42,117 nucleotides of DNA from CADEFX01 sp050260355 (lineage in GTDB: Bacteria; Pseudomonadota; Alphaproteobacteria; Rhizobiales; Hyphomicrobiaceae). The stretch is taken from NCBI GenBank assembly GCA_050260355.1, contig JBLNBZ010000145.1, positions 1 to 42,117 on the forward strand, read 5' to 3'. Shown here piece by piece: positions 1-7,867 of the stretch. A program made the position numbers and the translations under genes. How positions within the stretch are numbered: the stretch's first letter is position 1; each line of letters opens with the position of its first letter. The notes under the pieces are model-generated. The model was given only the letters and a program-made list of their open reading frames with translations, was not told the DNA's origin and did no database searches.

Positions 1-666
1 GAGATGCAAGGCATTTTCCCGCTGAACGAGAGCGTGGCCATCGGCCGCTCGCGCGACAAGCTGCGCGCCCTGCAACTGCTGGCGCGCGCCGGCGTTGGCC
101 TCCCGGCGACTGCCTTCGCGCACGGCCCGCGCAAGGCCGAGGATGTGGTGATGGAAGTGGGCGGCGCCCCGGTCGTGATCAAGCTTCTCGAGGGCACGCA
201 GGGCATGGGTGTGATCCTGGCCGAGACGGAAGCCTCCGCAAAGTCCATCATCGAGGCGTTCAGCGCCGCCAACGTCAACATCCTGGTGCAGGAGTACGTG
301 CGCGAAGCGGCGGGCTCGGACGTGCGCGCGCTCGTGATCGGAAACCGCGTGGTCGCGGCGATGAAGCGCACCGGACGCAAGGGCGAGTTCCGTGCCAACC
401 TGCATCGCGGCGGCAAGGCAGAGGCGGTGGAGCTCACCGCCGAGGAGATCGCGACCGCCATTCGTTCCGCCGAGGCCTTGGGCCTCAACGTCTGCGGGGT
501 CGACATGCTGCGCGCCACCCGCGGCCCCCTGGTGCTCGAGGTCAATTCCTCGCCCGGCATCGAGGGCATGGAGAACGCCACCGGCGTAGACGTCGCCGGC
601 GCAATGATCGAGTTTCTCGAGGTCCGCGCCCGGCCCGGGGACACGGGCACGCGAGGCGAAGGTTGA
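1..666 (+). CDS. rimK: RimK-family ATP-grasp ligase (5' end missing)
   Basis: The reading frame is already open at the first base and the first visible ATG (position 4) lies inside the protein. The visible part matches the ATP-grasp core of RimK-type alpha-L-glutamate ligases, which add glutamate to a protein or peptide C terminus using ATP. Recognisable stretches are PLNESVAIGRSRDKLRALQL, the ATP-binding VIKLLEGTQGMGV segment, the LVQEYV strand, and the metal-binding end LVLEVNSSPGIEG. About 220 residues are present where the family has about 300, so roughly 80 N-terminal residues lie outside the window. rpe follows 31 bases later on the same strand. Family membership is clear; the acceptor substrate (ribosomal protein S6 in E. 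coli) cannot be told from sequence. Confidence 0.9.
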   Translation, partial: EMQGIFPLNESVAIGRSRDKLRALQLLARAGVGLPATAFAHGPRKAEDVVMEVGGAPVVIKLLEGTQGMGVILAETEASAKSIIEAFSAANVNILVQEYVREAAGSDVRALVIGNRVVAAMKRTGRKGEFRANLHRGGKAEAVELTAEEIATAIRSAEALGLNVCGVDMLRATRGPLVLEVNSSPGIEGMENATGVDVAGAMIEFLEVRARPGDTGTRGEG

Positions 667-697
667 TCGCAAACCGGTTCGCGCACGGAGCGCCGCC

Positions 698-1369
698 ATG
701 CAACGCAAGATCCTGATCGCACCATCCATCCTGTCGGCCGATTTCGCGCGCCTCGGCGAGGAGGTGCGCGCCGTCGACCAGGCCGGCGGCGATTGGGTGC
801 ACGTCGACGTCATGGACGGGCATTTCGTGCCGAACATCACCATGGGCCCCGGCGTGTTGACCGCCATCCGCCCGCACACGAGGAAAGTGCTGGACGTCCA
901 TCTGATGATCGCGCCGGCCGATCCCTACCTCGACGCCTTTGCCAAGGCCGGCGCCGACATCATCACCGTGCACGCCGAGGCCGGTCCCCACCTCGACCGC
1001 TCGCTGCAACACATCCGCAGCCTCGGCAAGAAGGCAGGCGTGTCGCTCACGCCGGCAACGCACGAGAGCGCGATCGAGCACGTTCTCGACCGGGTCGATC
1101 TCATTCTCGCCATGACCGTCAATCCGGGCTTCGGCGGCCAGGCCTTCATTCCGGCCATGCTGGAGAAGGTGCGCCGGCTTCGGCAGATGATCGGTGCGCG
1201 GTCGATCCATCTGGAGGTCGACGGCGGCGTTGCGCCCGACACCGCAGGTGCCTGCGCACGCGCCGGCGCGGATGTGCTGGTGGCGGGCTCAGCCGTCTTC
1301 GCTGGCGGCAAGTACCAGGAGAACATCAGCGCCATCCGCGCGGCGGCCGAAGCCTCGCGCGCCGCCTGA
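698..1369 (+). CDS. rpe: Ribulose-phosphate 3-epimerase
   Basis: This 223-residue protein is a full-length ribulose-phosphate 3-epimerase, interconverting ribulose 5-phosphate and xylulose 5-phosphate in the pentose phosphate pathway (and the Calvin cycle where present). The TIM-barrel signatures are all visible: IAPSILSADFARLGEE at the N terminus, HVDVMDGHFVPNITMGP with the metal-binding His and catalytic Asp, the MTVNPGFGGQAFIP loop, and LEVDGGVAPDTAG with the second catalytic Asp. The ATG at 698 gives the family's usual length. It stands 31 bases after the rimK-like gene and could share its transcript. The next gene is convergent. Confidence 0.96.
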   Translation: MQRKILIAPSILSADFARLGEEVRAVDQAGGDWVHVDVMDGHFVPNITMGPGVLTAIRPHTRKVLDVHLMIAPADPYLDAFAKAGADIITVHAEAGPHLDRSLQHIRSLGKKAGVSLTPATHESAIEHVLDRVDLILAMTVNPGFGGQAFIPAMLEKVRRLRQMIGARSIHLEVDGGVAPDTAGACARAGADVLVAGSAVFAGGKYQENISAIRAAAEASRAA

Positions 1370-1390
1370 GGTCGCAGTTAGCCTTGTTTC

Positions 1391-1678
1391 CTAGAATCCG
1401 CGGCGGCTTTTACCGTACAAGCCGTAGCCGGAATTCGAATTAGTCGAGCCGAGCGAGTTGAAGGGATCAACGGTGCCGGGCTTTCCGGTGTACGGATTTA
1501 CGTTCCCTTGCGTGCTGTAGTTGTTGAACTTATTGCCATCAGGGTTGGTCTGATAGTGCGGCTGGACATAGGTGCCGTCCCTGCGGGTGTACCCTCGGAC
1601 ATACGTGTCGGCAGAGGCAGCCGAAACAACAGTGAAAAAGCCTGCAGCAAACGTCAGAGCTAGCGGAATAATTCGCAT
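1391..1678 (-). CDS. Small secreted protein with a YVRGYTRRDGTYV motif
   Basis: This 95-residue protein has a clean signal peptide (MRIIPLALTFAAGFFTVVSA, predicted cut after ASA near residue 23). The mature part is short, polar and rich in Asn, Gly, Ser and Tyr, and begins TYVRGYTRRDGTYVQPHYQT. Small exported proteins with this XRGYxRRDGTYV start are common in Proteobacteria and have no defined function that I know of. Its end lies 21 bases from the end of the convergent rpe gene. A purine-rich GGGAGGGG stretch precedes the ATG as ribosome binding site. It is probably periplasmic; the role is unknown. Confidence 0.75.
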   Translation of the reverse strand: MRIIPLALTFAAGFFTVVSAASADTYVRGYTRRDGTYVQPHYQTNPDGNKFNNYSTQGNVNPYTGKPGTVDPFNSLGSTNSNSGYGLYGKSRRGF

Positions 1679-1755
1679 AATCCCCTCCCAATAGCTTGCG
1701 TCAGAATAAGGTAATTTGGGCCGCGCCGACAGCAGACCCGGTCGCGAGCCGTGCG

Positions 1756-2946
1756 CTAGGACTCATCCTCCGGTCCGTTGCCGGCCGTACCGATGATACG
1801 ATCAATCTCGAACGACAGATCGCTGCGCGCCTTCTGCACAGAGCGGATCAGCTTGGCGCGCTGATCCCAGATGCGCCTGTGCGCCTCCTGCTCCTTGGTC
1901 TCGAGCTCGACCATTTTGCCGGCCTGCGCCTCGACCGTCTCCAGAAGCTGCTTGAAGTGCTCCGACGTGATGAAGCTGTAGAGCTCGGCCGTCTTCTGCT
2001 CGCGCGCCTCCCCGCTCATGCGCAGCTCGTGCATGCGCACGACCTGGCTGCGCAGGATCTCCACCAGAGCCACCACGCGCGCGGGATTGGCGACGATCAC
2101 GCCGTCCTGGAAATGCACCTGCTGCCGATCCTTGGGAAATTTGTTGCTCGACAGGATGGCGTGGTCCGCCCCCTCGGCAAGCTTGTCAGCCCTGAGCTTG
2201 CTTGCGAACTCGTTCTGCCAGGCGTTGCGGTTCTTGGCGTCATAAATGATCTTGCCGCACACCTTGCCGTTGTGCACGACCTCGTGGATCACGTCGGCGC
2301 CGTTCACGCCCTTGGACACGCGGCGGATGCGATCGCCTTCGAAGGCGGTGCGAAGCTGCTCGAACAAGTCCACCTCCGAGCCCTCGCCCAGCTCGTGCGC
2401 CGACTTGCCCTCCAGCTTGCGCTGCATATCCGCAAGCTCGGTCTGCAGCTTCAAGACCTTGGCCTTCTCCGCCAGCACCGCTGCGTCCTTCTCCCGTTGC
2501 AGCGCGTCCCGCGCCTCCTGGAAGCGCAGGTTCAAGGCCTCCTCCTGCGCCTCCTTGAGAGCCGCCATCTGTTGGTGCGCGGCCGTGCGCGCCTGCTCGG
2601 CCTCGACGAGCTTTGCTTGCAGCTCATCGAAGCGCTGCAGCATGGCGGCTTCGGCCGCAGCCTTGGCCTCGAGCTGTGCCTGTTTGATCCGCTGCGCGGC
2701 TGCCTCCACGGCTTCCGCGCGGGCCTGCTCGATCGCCGCCCTGGCCTTGGCCTCGGCTAAAGCCTTGTCGCGCGCGAACTCCTCTCGCATGGCGGCCATG
2801 CGCGCGTCGTGCTCGGCGCTCATGCGCCGCTTGATGTCCTCGAATTTGTCGTGGCTGATCGGCTGCTCGCACCAGGGGCAAACCTCGTTGTCGACGTGCA
2901 AATGCGGTTTGCCCGCTTGCCGGCTCGAAGATTGAAAAAGTGACAT
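1756..2946 (-). CDS. DUF2130 coiled-coil protein, nuclease-like core
   Basis: This is a 396-residue protein of the DUF2130 family. I chose the start at 2946 because AGGAGGGG lies 7 bases upstream; an in-frame ATG eight codons earlier has no such site. An N-terminal CPWC pair (residues 23-26) resembles half of a zinc knuckle. Residues about 30-185 form a long Ala/Glu/Lys/Arg-rich coiled coil. The conserved domain follows (about 190-375), with GKIIYDAKNRNAWQNEF and a downstream DHAILSSNKFP strand. The YDAKN core, an acidic residue then x then Lys, looks like the half-motif of PD-(D/E)xK nucleases, but that is inference and no activity is known to me. The opposite strand is fully open here only because of the biased coiled-coil codons. 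Confidence 0.85.
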   Translation of the reverse strand: MSLFQSSSRQAGKPHLHVDNEVCPWCEQPISHDKFEDIKRRMSAEHDARMAAMREEFARDKALAEAKARAAIEQARAEAVEAAAQRIKQAQLEAKAAAEAAMLQRFDELQAKLVEAEQARTAAHQQMAALKEAQEEALNLRFQEARDALQREKDAAVLAEKAKVLKLQTELADMQRKLEGKSAHELGEGSEVDLFEQLRTAFEGDRIRRVSKGVNGADVIHEVVHNGKVCGKIIYDAKNRNAWQNEFASKLRADKLAEGADHAILSSNKFPKDRQQVHFQDGVIVANPARVVALVEILRSQVVRMHELRMSGEAREQKTAELYSFITSEHFKQLLETVEAQAGKMVELETKEQEAHRRIWDQRAKLIRSVQKARSDLSFEIDRIIGTAGNGPEDES

Positions 2947-3132
2947 ATCGAATCCCCTCCTGGCCTCCATGCAATGGTCTAGCGTGAGTCGCAGGATCAG
3001 CGAGCCCGCTCATTATGTTCTCTCTTTGTTCCTGGCGCAAGTCCCTACTTTCCCAACCTCCCAACCCCACTGGATCGCAAGCACAATTCGTGCGATCAGG
3101 CGCCCGGAGCAGGGGTTGGAGCATCAACAGGA

Positions 3133-4239
3133 ATGTCGGCAGACGTTGAGACCATCGTGGTCGGAGCGGGAGCGGTGGGCCTCGCCATTGCGCGCGCACT
3201 GGCGCTGGCTGGCCGGGAAACGATGGTGCTCGAGCGGCACGAGATCATCGGCTCGGAGACCAGCTCCCGCAACAGCGAGGTCATCCACGCGGGCATCTAC
3301 TATCCCCCCGGCAGCCTGCGTGCGCGGCTGTGCGTCGACGGCAAGGCGATGCTCTACCGCTTCTGCGAGGAGAACGGCGTGCCGCATCAGCGCATCTCCA
3401 AGCTGCTGGTGGCAACGAACGAGTCGCAGGTGCCCAAGCTCAAGGCCATTCAGGAGACTGCTGCCAAGAATGGCGTGACGGATCTGCAGCCGATGCTCGC
3501 CAATGAGGCGCGCGCTCTCGAGCCCGAGCTCTACTGCGTGGCGGCACTGCTGTCCCCATCGACCGGCGTGATCGACAGCCACGGCTACATGCTGGCGCTC
3601 GAGGGCCACATCGCGGCGCAGGGCGGACAGGTCGTGCTGCGCACCGACGTCGAGCGTGCCGAGCGCATGCCGGACGGCCTTTTCCGCCTGACGCTCGGTG
3701 GCGAGGCGGCGGGCCAGATCACGTGCAAGACGCTGGTGATCTCTGCGGGGCTCAATGCGTCGAAGCTCGCCCGCACGCTCACCTTCCCGCCGGGGTACGC
3801 CCCGCCCGAGACCTACTACGCCAAGGGCCAGTACTACGCGCTGTCGGGCCGCTCTCCATTCTCGCGCCACATCTACCCCATGCCGGACGGCGCCTGGCTC
3901 GGGCTGCACGTGACCGTGGACATCGGCGGACGCTGCAAATTCGGTCCGGACATCGAGTGGATTGCGGACATCGACTACTCGTTCGAGCCGGAGAAGCTGG
4001 AGAAGTTCCTGGGCTTCATCCGCACCTATTATCCCGGCCTCGATGCCTCGCGGCTGCATGCCGACTACACCGGCATCAGGCCCAAGCTCTACCGCGAGGG
4101 CGAGCCGGTGCCCGACTTCGCCATTCACGGCCCCAAGGCGCACGGCGTCGATGGGCTCGTCGCACTTTACGGCATCGAAAGTCCCGGGCTCACCGCCTCG
4201 CTCGCCATCGGCGAGATGGTCGCGCAGATGCTTCGCTGA
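3133..4239 (+). CDS. FAD-dependent oxidoreductase, L-2-hydroxyglutarate dehydrogenase family
   Basis: This 368-residue DAO-fold flavoprotein opens with the dinucleotide-binding motif IVVGAGAVGLAIARALA (about 8-24) and an ExxxxxGSETSSRNSEVIHAGIYY segment typical of bacterial relatives of L-2-hydroxyglutarate dehydrogenase/oxidase (L2HGDH, LhgO). The C-terminal HGVDGLVALYGIESPGLTASLAIGE is the usual FAD-contacting end. By family it oxidises a 2-hydroxy acid to the 2-oxo acid and passes electrons to a quinone or oxygen. The exact substrate cannot be fixed, because the family includes other hydroxy- and amino-acid oxidases. The ATG at 3133 has AGGA close upstream. It stands alone, convergent with the peroxidase gene, leaving one base between the two stop codons. 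Confidence 0.85.
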   Translation: MSADVETIVVGAGAVGLAIARALALAGRETMVLERHEIIGSETSSRNSEVIHAGIYYPPGSLRARLCVDGKAMLYRFCEENGVPHQRISKLLVATNESQVPKLKAIQETAAKNGVTDLQPMLANEARALEPELYCVAALLSPSTGVIDSHGYMLALEGHIAAQGGQVVLRTDVERAERMPDGLFRLTLGGEAAGQITCKTLVISAGLNASKLARTLTFPPGYAPPETYYAKGQYYALSGRSPFSRHIYPMPDGAWLGLHVTVDIGGRCKFGPDIEWIADIDYSFEPEKLEKFLGFIRTYYPGLDASRLHADYTGIRPKLYREGEPVPDFAIHGPKAHGVDGLVALYGIESPGLTASLAIGEMVAQMLR

Positions 4240-4240
4240 G

Positions 4241-5602
4241 CTACTGCACCTCGACCTCGAGGCGCATGGTCGGATGGATGCCGCAGGTGGCGGCGAATGT
4301 GCCGGTCTTGGAGAACAGAATCTCGACGGCGTCACCCGGCTCCTGCGCTCCCGAGTTCACCGTCATACGCGGATCATCGATGCGCACGTTGTGGGTGCGC
4401 GTGTCGTCGTTGAAGATCTTCAGCCGCTCGCCCGCCTTGAGCCTGACATGCTCCGGAGTGAAGCGCTTGCCTTTCTGACCGATCTGGCTCGCGGGCACGG
4501 CCGGGCCGACCGCACCGCCGAGGCGCTCGATGCGGCTCGACAGCGAAGCCGGCCGCGGCGGATTTTCGCTCGAGAGCGTCATCAGGAACGCGACCAGATT
4601 GGCCTTCTCCTTCTCGCTCAGCTTGAGGTTCTGGTTGAGATCGGCCGAGAGCGTCTGCCGCCGCACGAAGCCGCCGGCGTAGTGCTCGATAACCGCCTCG
4701 AGCGTCGGCTTGGAGCCGTCGTGCATGTAGGGTGCGGTCCACGCAAGCTCGCGCAGCCCCGGCGTCTTGAAGCCGTGATTGATGCGCGGCAAGCCCAGGA
4801 TCGGGCCGCGCCCGAGGTCGTCGTCCGGCAGGCCGATGTCGTGGAATGAACGGTCGGTGAAAGCAAAGCCGGTGTGGCAGTTCACACATTGGCCTTTACC
4901 GACGAACAGCTTGAAGCCGTCGATCTCATCCGGGGTCAGGCTGGTCGCGTCGCCTTCGATCCAACGATCGAAGCGCGTCGGCGGTGACACGATGCTGCGC
5001 TCGAACGACGCGATCGCTTTCAGCATGTTGGCGCCGGTTACCCTTGGCTCATCCGGAAACGCTTCGCGAAAGGCGCGCGCGTAGCTCTCGTCGTGCTGCA
5101 GCTTCTCGGCCACATCGTCGATACGCGCACCCATCTCGTCGGCATGCTCGAGCGGAAATTTCGCCTGGTCCTCCAGGCTGCGGGCACGTCCGTCCCAATA
5201 GAGCAGCGGACTCCAGGCCAGATTCCAGAGCGACGGCGTGTTGCGGCGCAGCCTGACGCCGGTCACGCCGGCGCCCTTCGCCACGCCATCGGTGAGGGCC
5301 AGCGTCGGATCGTGGCACGTCGCGCACGCCACGCGGCCCGTGACCGACAGCGCGCGGTCGTTGAACAGGCGCTCGCCCAGCGCGACCTTTGCTGCGCTCG
5401 GCGGGTTGTCCGGCGGATTGGGCACGTGGGTCGGCCGCGCAAACACTTTGCGCCAGGCCTCCAGATCGAGATTGCCTCGCTGTGCCCCACTCGCGCTTTC
5501 CCCGCTCCGGGTCAGCGCCAGCGACAGGGTTGCAAACCCGAGCACAGCGGCCCCGAGCGAAACCGCAAGACCTTTGGGGCAGCGAAGCACCACGACCGGC
5601 AC
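4241..5602 (-). CDS. Diheme cytochrome c peroxidase/MauG-like protein fused to a cupredoxin domain
   Basis: From a GTG at 5602 this is a 453-residue exported protein. A hydrophobic signal segment (about 12-32) is followed by a bacterial diheme peroxidase module with two c-type heme sites, CATCH (93-97) and CVNCH (239-243), plus family hallmarks GERLFNDRALS, NTPSLWN, LYWDGRA and APYMHDGSKPTLEAVIEHYAGG. After about residue 360 an extra domain of roughly 90 residues carries His404, Cys440, His443 and Met446; the C-x2-H-x2-M spacing is that of amicyanin-type blue copper sites. Ordinary family members stop before this domain. Expected role: periplasmic peroxide reduction or MauG-like oxidation with a built-in copper electron relay. 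The frame stays open upstream to a TTG at 5644, but that overlaps the preceding gene; the start is uncertain. Confidence 0.88.
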   Translation of the reverse strand: MPVVVLRCPKGLAVSLGAAVLGFATLSLALTRSGESASGAQRGNLDLEAWRKVFARPTHVPNPPDNPPSAAKVALGERLFNDRALSVTGRVACATCHDPTLALTDGVAKGAGVTGVRLRRNTPSLWNLAWSPLLYWDGRARSLEDQAKFPLEHADEMGARIDDVAEKLQHDESYARAFREAFPDEPRVTGANMLKAIASFERSIVSPPTRFDRWIEGDATSLTPDEIDGFKLFVGKGQCVNCHTGFAFTDRSFHDIGLPDDDLGRGPILGLPRINHGFKTPGLRELAWTAPYMHDGSKPTLEAVIEHYAGGFVRRQTLSADLNQNLKLSEKEKANLVAFLMTLSSENPPRPASLSSRIERLGGAVGPAVPASQIGQKGKRFTPEHVRLKAGERLKIFNDDTRTHNVRIDDPRMTVNSGAQEPGDAVEILFSKTGTFAATCGIHPTMRLEVEVQ

Positions 5603-5606
5603 CCGT

Positions 5607-6449
5607 TTACTGGAGCTTGGCGGCCAGCTGCTCGATGCGGGCAACGTGATCCGACACCACCTGAACCGTCAGAATTGGGGTCTCGGGCGAGAGCGGCTCG
5701 GGCCAGGCAGTCTTGAGCTCGGCAAACTCCTTGCGGATGCCTTCGACCTCGCCGGCCTTGGACTTTGGAAGCTGCCGCGCGACACGCTCGAACATGTCCT
5801 GCGCGTACCAGACGAAGCCGCGGCTGTCCTGATACTCGACAGGCATAGTGATCTTGCCTTCGTCGATGGAGGACTCGTACTCGGACTGGGCGACCTTCAG
5901 CACCTCGACCACGGTCTTCAGCGTGAACGTGCGCATCGGCTTCATGAACCGGCGTGCCCCGTCGAGTGCGCGGTCGAGACGCGCGAGCACGATGTCACGC
6001 GCGCGCTCGTAGGCCTCCTTCTTCTTCGCCTTGACGGTCTGCGCCAGCGCCTTGAGCGGGGCATCAAAGGGAGCAATCCCCTGGCCCTTCATGTAAGGCG
6101 CGATCTGGCCGTAGAGCTCCTCGGTCGGGTGCAGGAAATGCGGGAGCGCGTCATCCCAACGATCGCGGGTGATCAGCTCATCCCCAACAAGCAAGTGCCC
6201 GCGCATCAAGGCGATCGAGCGATAGTAGAAGATGCGCGAGTCCTTCGGGCGCCCTTCGGTCAGATACGCCTCGCCGCCCTGCTGCGAGGTCGCCGTCGCA
6301 GCTCCCGGCTCCTTCTCCTTGGCCGGCGTTGCCTTGGGTGCGACGCCCTGGTGCTGGCCATGCTGCGCAGCCGCCGGGATTGCGATCGACGTTCCCGCGA
6401 TCACCGCAGCGCCGATCCCGATCCAAATCTTGCGCGTCGACTTGATCAT
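5607..6449 (-). CDS. Helical periplasmic protein paired with the diheme peroxidase
   Basis: This 280-residue protein starts at the ATG at 6449, preceded by AGGTGG at 7 bases; a longer frame to 6509 lacks such a site. It has a clear signal peptide (IWIGIGAAVIAGTSIAIPAAAQ, cut near residue 29), a His/Pro/Ala linker, then an almost all-helical body. I do not recognise the family firmly. A His-Pro-Thr-Glu (107-110) in the first long helix recalls the HxxE metal site of EfeO/imelysin-type periplasmic proteins, and the helical content fits, but that is a weak clue. Its stop lies 4 bases before the GTG of the peroxidase-cupredoxin gene, so the two are almost certainly co-transcribed and may work together outside the inner membrane. 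Confidence 0.75.
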   Translation of the reverse strand: MIKSTRKIWIGIGAAVIAGTSIAIPAAAQHGQHQGVAPKATPAKEKEPGAATATSQQGGEAYLTEGRPKDSRIFYYRSIALMRGHLLVGDELITRDRWDDALPHFLHPTEELYGQIAPYMKGQGIAPFDAPLKALAQTVKAKKKEAYERARDIVLARLDRALDGARRFMKPMRTFTLKTVVEVLKVAQSEYESSIDEGKITMPVEYQDSRGFVWYAQDMFERVARQLPKSKAGEVEGIRKEFAELKTAWPEPLSPETPILTVQVVSDHVARIEQLAAKLQ

Positions 6450-6560
6450 GTGCGGGCCACCTGATTTGCGCTGACAACACTGATATGAGAGGTCTCTCGC
6501 ATGGAGCATCGCGAAGCTGTACGCTCTCGCGACTTCTGAGACAGAGGCGGATCGCCGCGA

Positions 6561-7220
6561 ATGCTACTCTCCATCGCCGACGTGCTTACGCCTGATGATG
6601 TCGCCACGATTTGCGACACCTTGAAGCGGGCCGTGTTCCTCGACGGCAGGACCACCGCGGGCTGGTCGGCGCGGCTCGTCAAAGCAAACCTGCAGGCGGA
6701 TGTCGATCCGGACGTAGAGCGCGCGCGCAAGATGGTCGAAGATCGTTTGCGCGCCAATCCGGTGTTCGTGCTGGCGACGCAGCCAAAGCGCATACTCGGA
6801 CCCAACTTCTCGAAATACACGCGCGGCGACACGTACGGCACACACGTCGACGATGCGATCATGGATGGGGTCCGCACGGACGTCGCCTTCACGCTCTTTC
6901 TTTCCGCACCCGACAGCTACGGCGGCGGCGAGCTCATCATCGAGACTGCGGCCGGCGAGGAAGCGATCAAGCTCCCCGCCGGCAGCCTGGTCGCCTATCC
7001 TTGTACCTCGCTGCATCGCGTTGCCGAGGTCACTCGCGGTGAGCGGCTTGCCGCAGTTGGCTGGGTGCGCAGCCTGATCCGCGACGCCGCCCGGCGCGAG
7101 GCGCTGTTCGATCTGGAGACAGCACGCCGGCGCCTTTTCGACCGCGAAGGCAAATCGGTGGAGTTCGATCTCCTTTCCAAAACCTCAGCCAATCTCATGC
7201 GCATGTGGTGCGAGGATTGA
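6561..7220 (+). CDS. piuC: PKHD-type Fe(II)/2-oxoglutarate-dependent hydroxylase (PiuC/YbiX family)
   Basis: This 219-residue protein is full length for the PiuC/YbiX family of Fe(II)- and 2-oxoglutarate-dependent dioxygenases. The iron ligands are visible as His95-x-Asp97 in YGTHVDD and His152 in TSLHRV, and the 2-oxoglutarate-binding Arg is probably Arg162, ten residues later. Other family stretches are FLDGRTTAGW, FLSAPDSYGGGELII and LPAGSLVAYP. Family members usually sit beside TonB-dependent siderophore or heme receptors and are iron-regulated; here the gene lies in an iron block next to bacterioferritin. The physiological substrate is unknown. It is divergent from the helical periplasmic gene (111 bases apart) and convergent with bfr. 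Confidence 0.92.
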   Translation: MLLSIADVLTPDDVATICDTLKRAVFLDGRTTAGWSARLVKANLQADVDPDVERARKMVEDRLRANPVFVLATQPKRILGPNFSKYTRGDTYGTHVDDAIMDGVRTDVAFTLFLSAPDSYGGGELIIETAAGEEAIKLPAGSLVAYPCTSLHRVAEVTRGERLAAVGWVRSLIRDAARREALFDLETARRRLFDREGKSVEFDLLSKTSANLMRMWCED

Positions 7221-7235
7221 GTTGAGCCCCCGCCT

Positions 7236-7733
7236 CTAATCGGCCTTGCCCTCCACCTCGTTGGCAGGATCGGCCTGGAGCTGACCATAGTTCTGCACGC
7301 CTATGCTGGACATCAGATCGAGCTGCGTCTCGATGAAGTCGATGTGGCCTTCCTCGTCCTCGAGCAAGTCCTCGAACAGCTCCATGGACACGTAATCCTC
7401 CGCGGCGCGGCAGATCTCGCGCGCCTTCATGTAGAGATCGCGGGCGCTGTACTCCGCCTTCAGATCGGCCTCCAGCACCTCCTTGAGGTTTTGCCCGATC
7501 ATGAGCGGGTTCAGGTGCTGCATGTTCGGGTGCCCCTCCAGGAAAATGATCCTGGTGGTCAGCTTGTCGGCATGCTGCATCTCCTCGATCGATTCCGCGC
7601 GCTCCTTCTTGGCCAGGCGGGTAAATCCCCAGTCATCGAGCAACCGGTAGTGCAGCCAGTACTGGTTGACCGCTGTCAGCTCGTGTTTCAGGGCCTCATT
7701 GAGGATGTCGATGACTTCCTTTTTACCCTTCAT
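7236..7733 (-). CDS. bfr: Bacterioferritin
   Basis: This 165-residue four-helix ferritin oxidises Fe(II) and stores it as a ferric mineral in a hollow 24-mer. All six ferroxidase ligands are at their standard positions: Glu18, Glu51, His54, Glu94, Glu127 and His130. Met52, in the EEMQHADK segment, is the axial ligand of the inter-subunit heme. The C-terminal tail (about 155-165) is acidic and variable. It is the third gene of a leftward run behind the cysteine-rich protein and the Bfd-like ferredoxin, after a 134-base gap that could hold its own promoter. Iron control through Irr or an Rrf2 regulator would be usual in this order but is not proven here. Confidence 0.96.
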   Translation of the reverse strand: MKGKKEVIDILNEALKHELTAVNQYWLHYRLLDDWGFTRLAKKERAESIEEMQHADKLTTRIIFLEGHPNMQHLNPLMIGQNLKEVLEADLKAEYSARDLYMKAREICRAAEDYVSMELFEDLLEDEEGHIDFIETQLDLMSSIGVQNYGQLQADPANEVEGKAD

Positions 7734-7867
7734 GTTTCACCGTCTCCCTGCCTGGCTGAGCGACTGGGTTGGAGAGGGGCCCTCCTTCAACAAGGCCCAT
7801 TCATGCCAACCGGCACGGTGTCGACGCATCCGGTGCGTGCCCGTCCGTCGCCTACCATCCCAGACCT

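Noticed and set aside
1696..2760. 354-residue open frame opposite the DUF2130 gene
   Set aside because: It is exactly antisense to an Ala/Glu/Arg-rich coiled coil, whose codon bias removes stops from the other strand; its Leu/His/Arg/Asp-rich product has no motif or ribosome site.
5602..5644. TTG start for the peroxidase 14 codons upstream
   Set aside because: It would overlap the end of the helical periplasmic gene by 38 bases and adds a Ser/Pro-rich stretch before the signal peptide; the GTG just after that gene's stop fits better.
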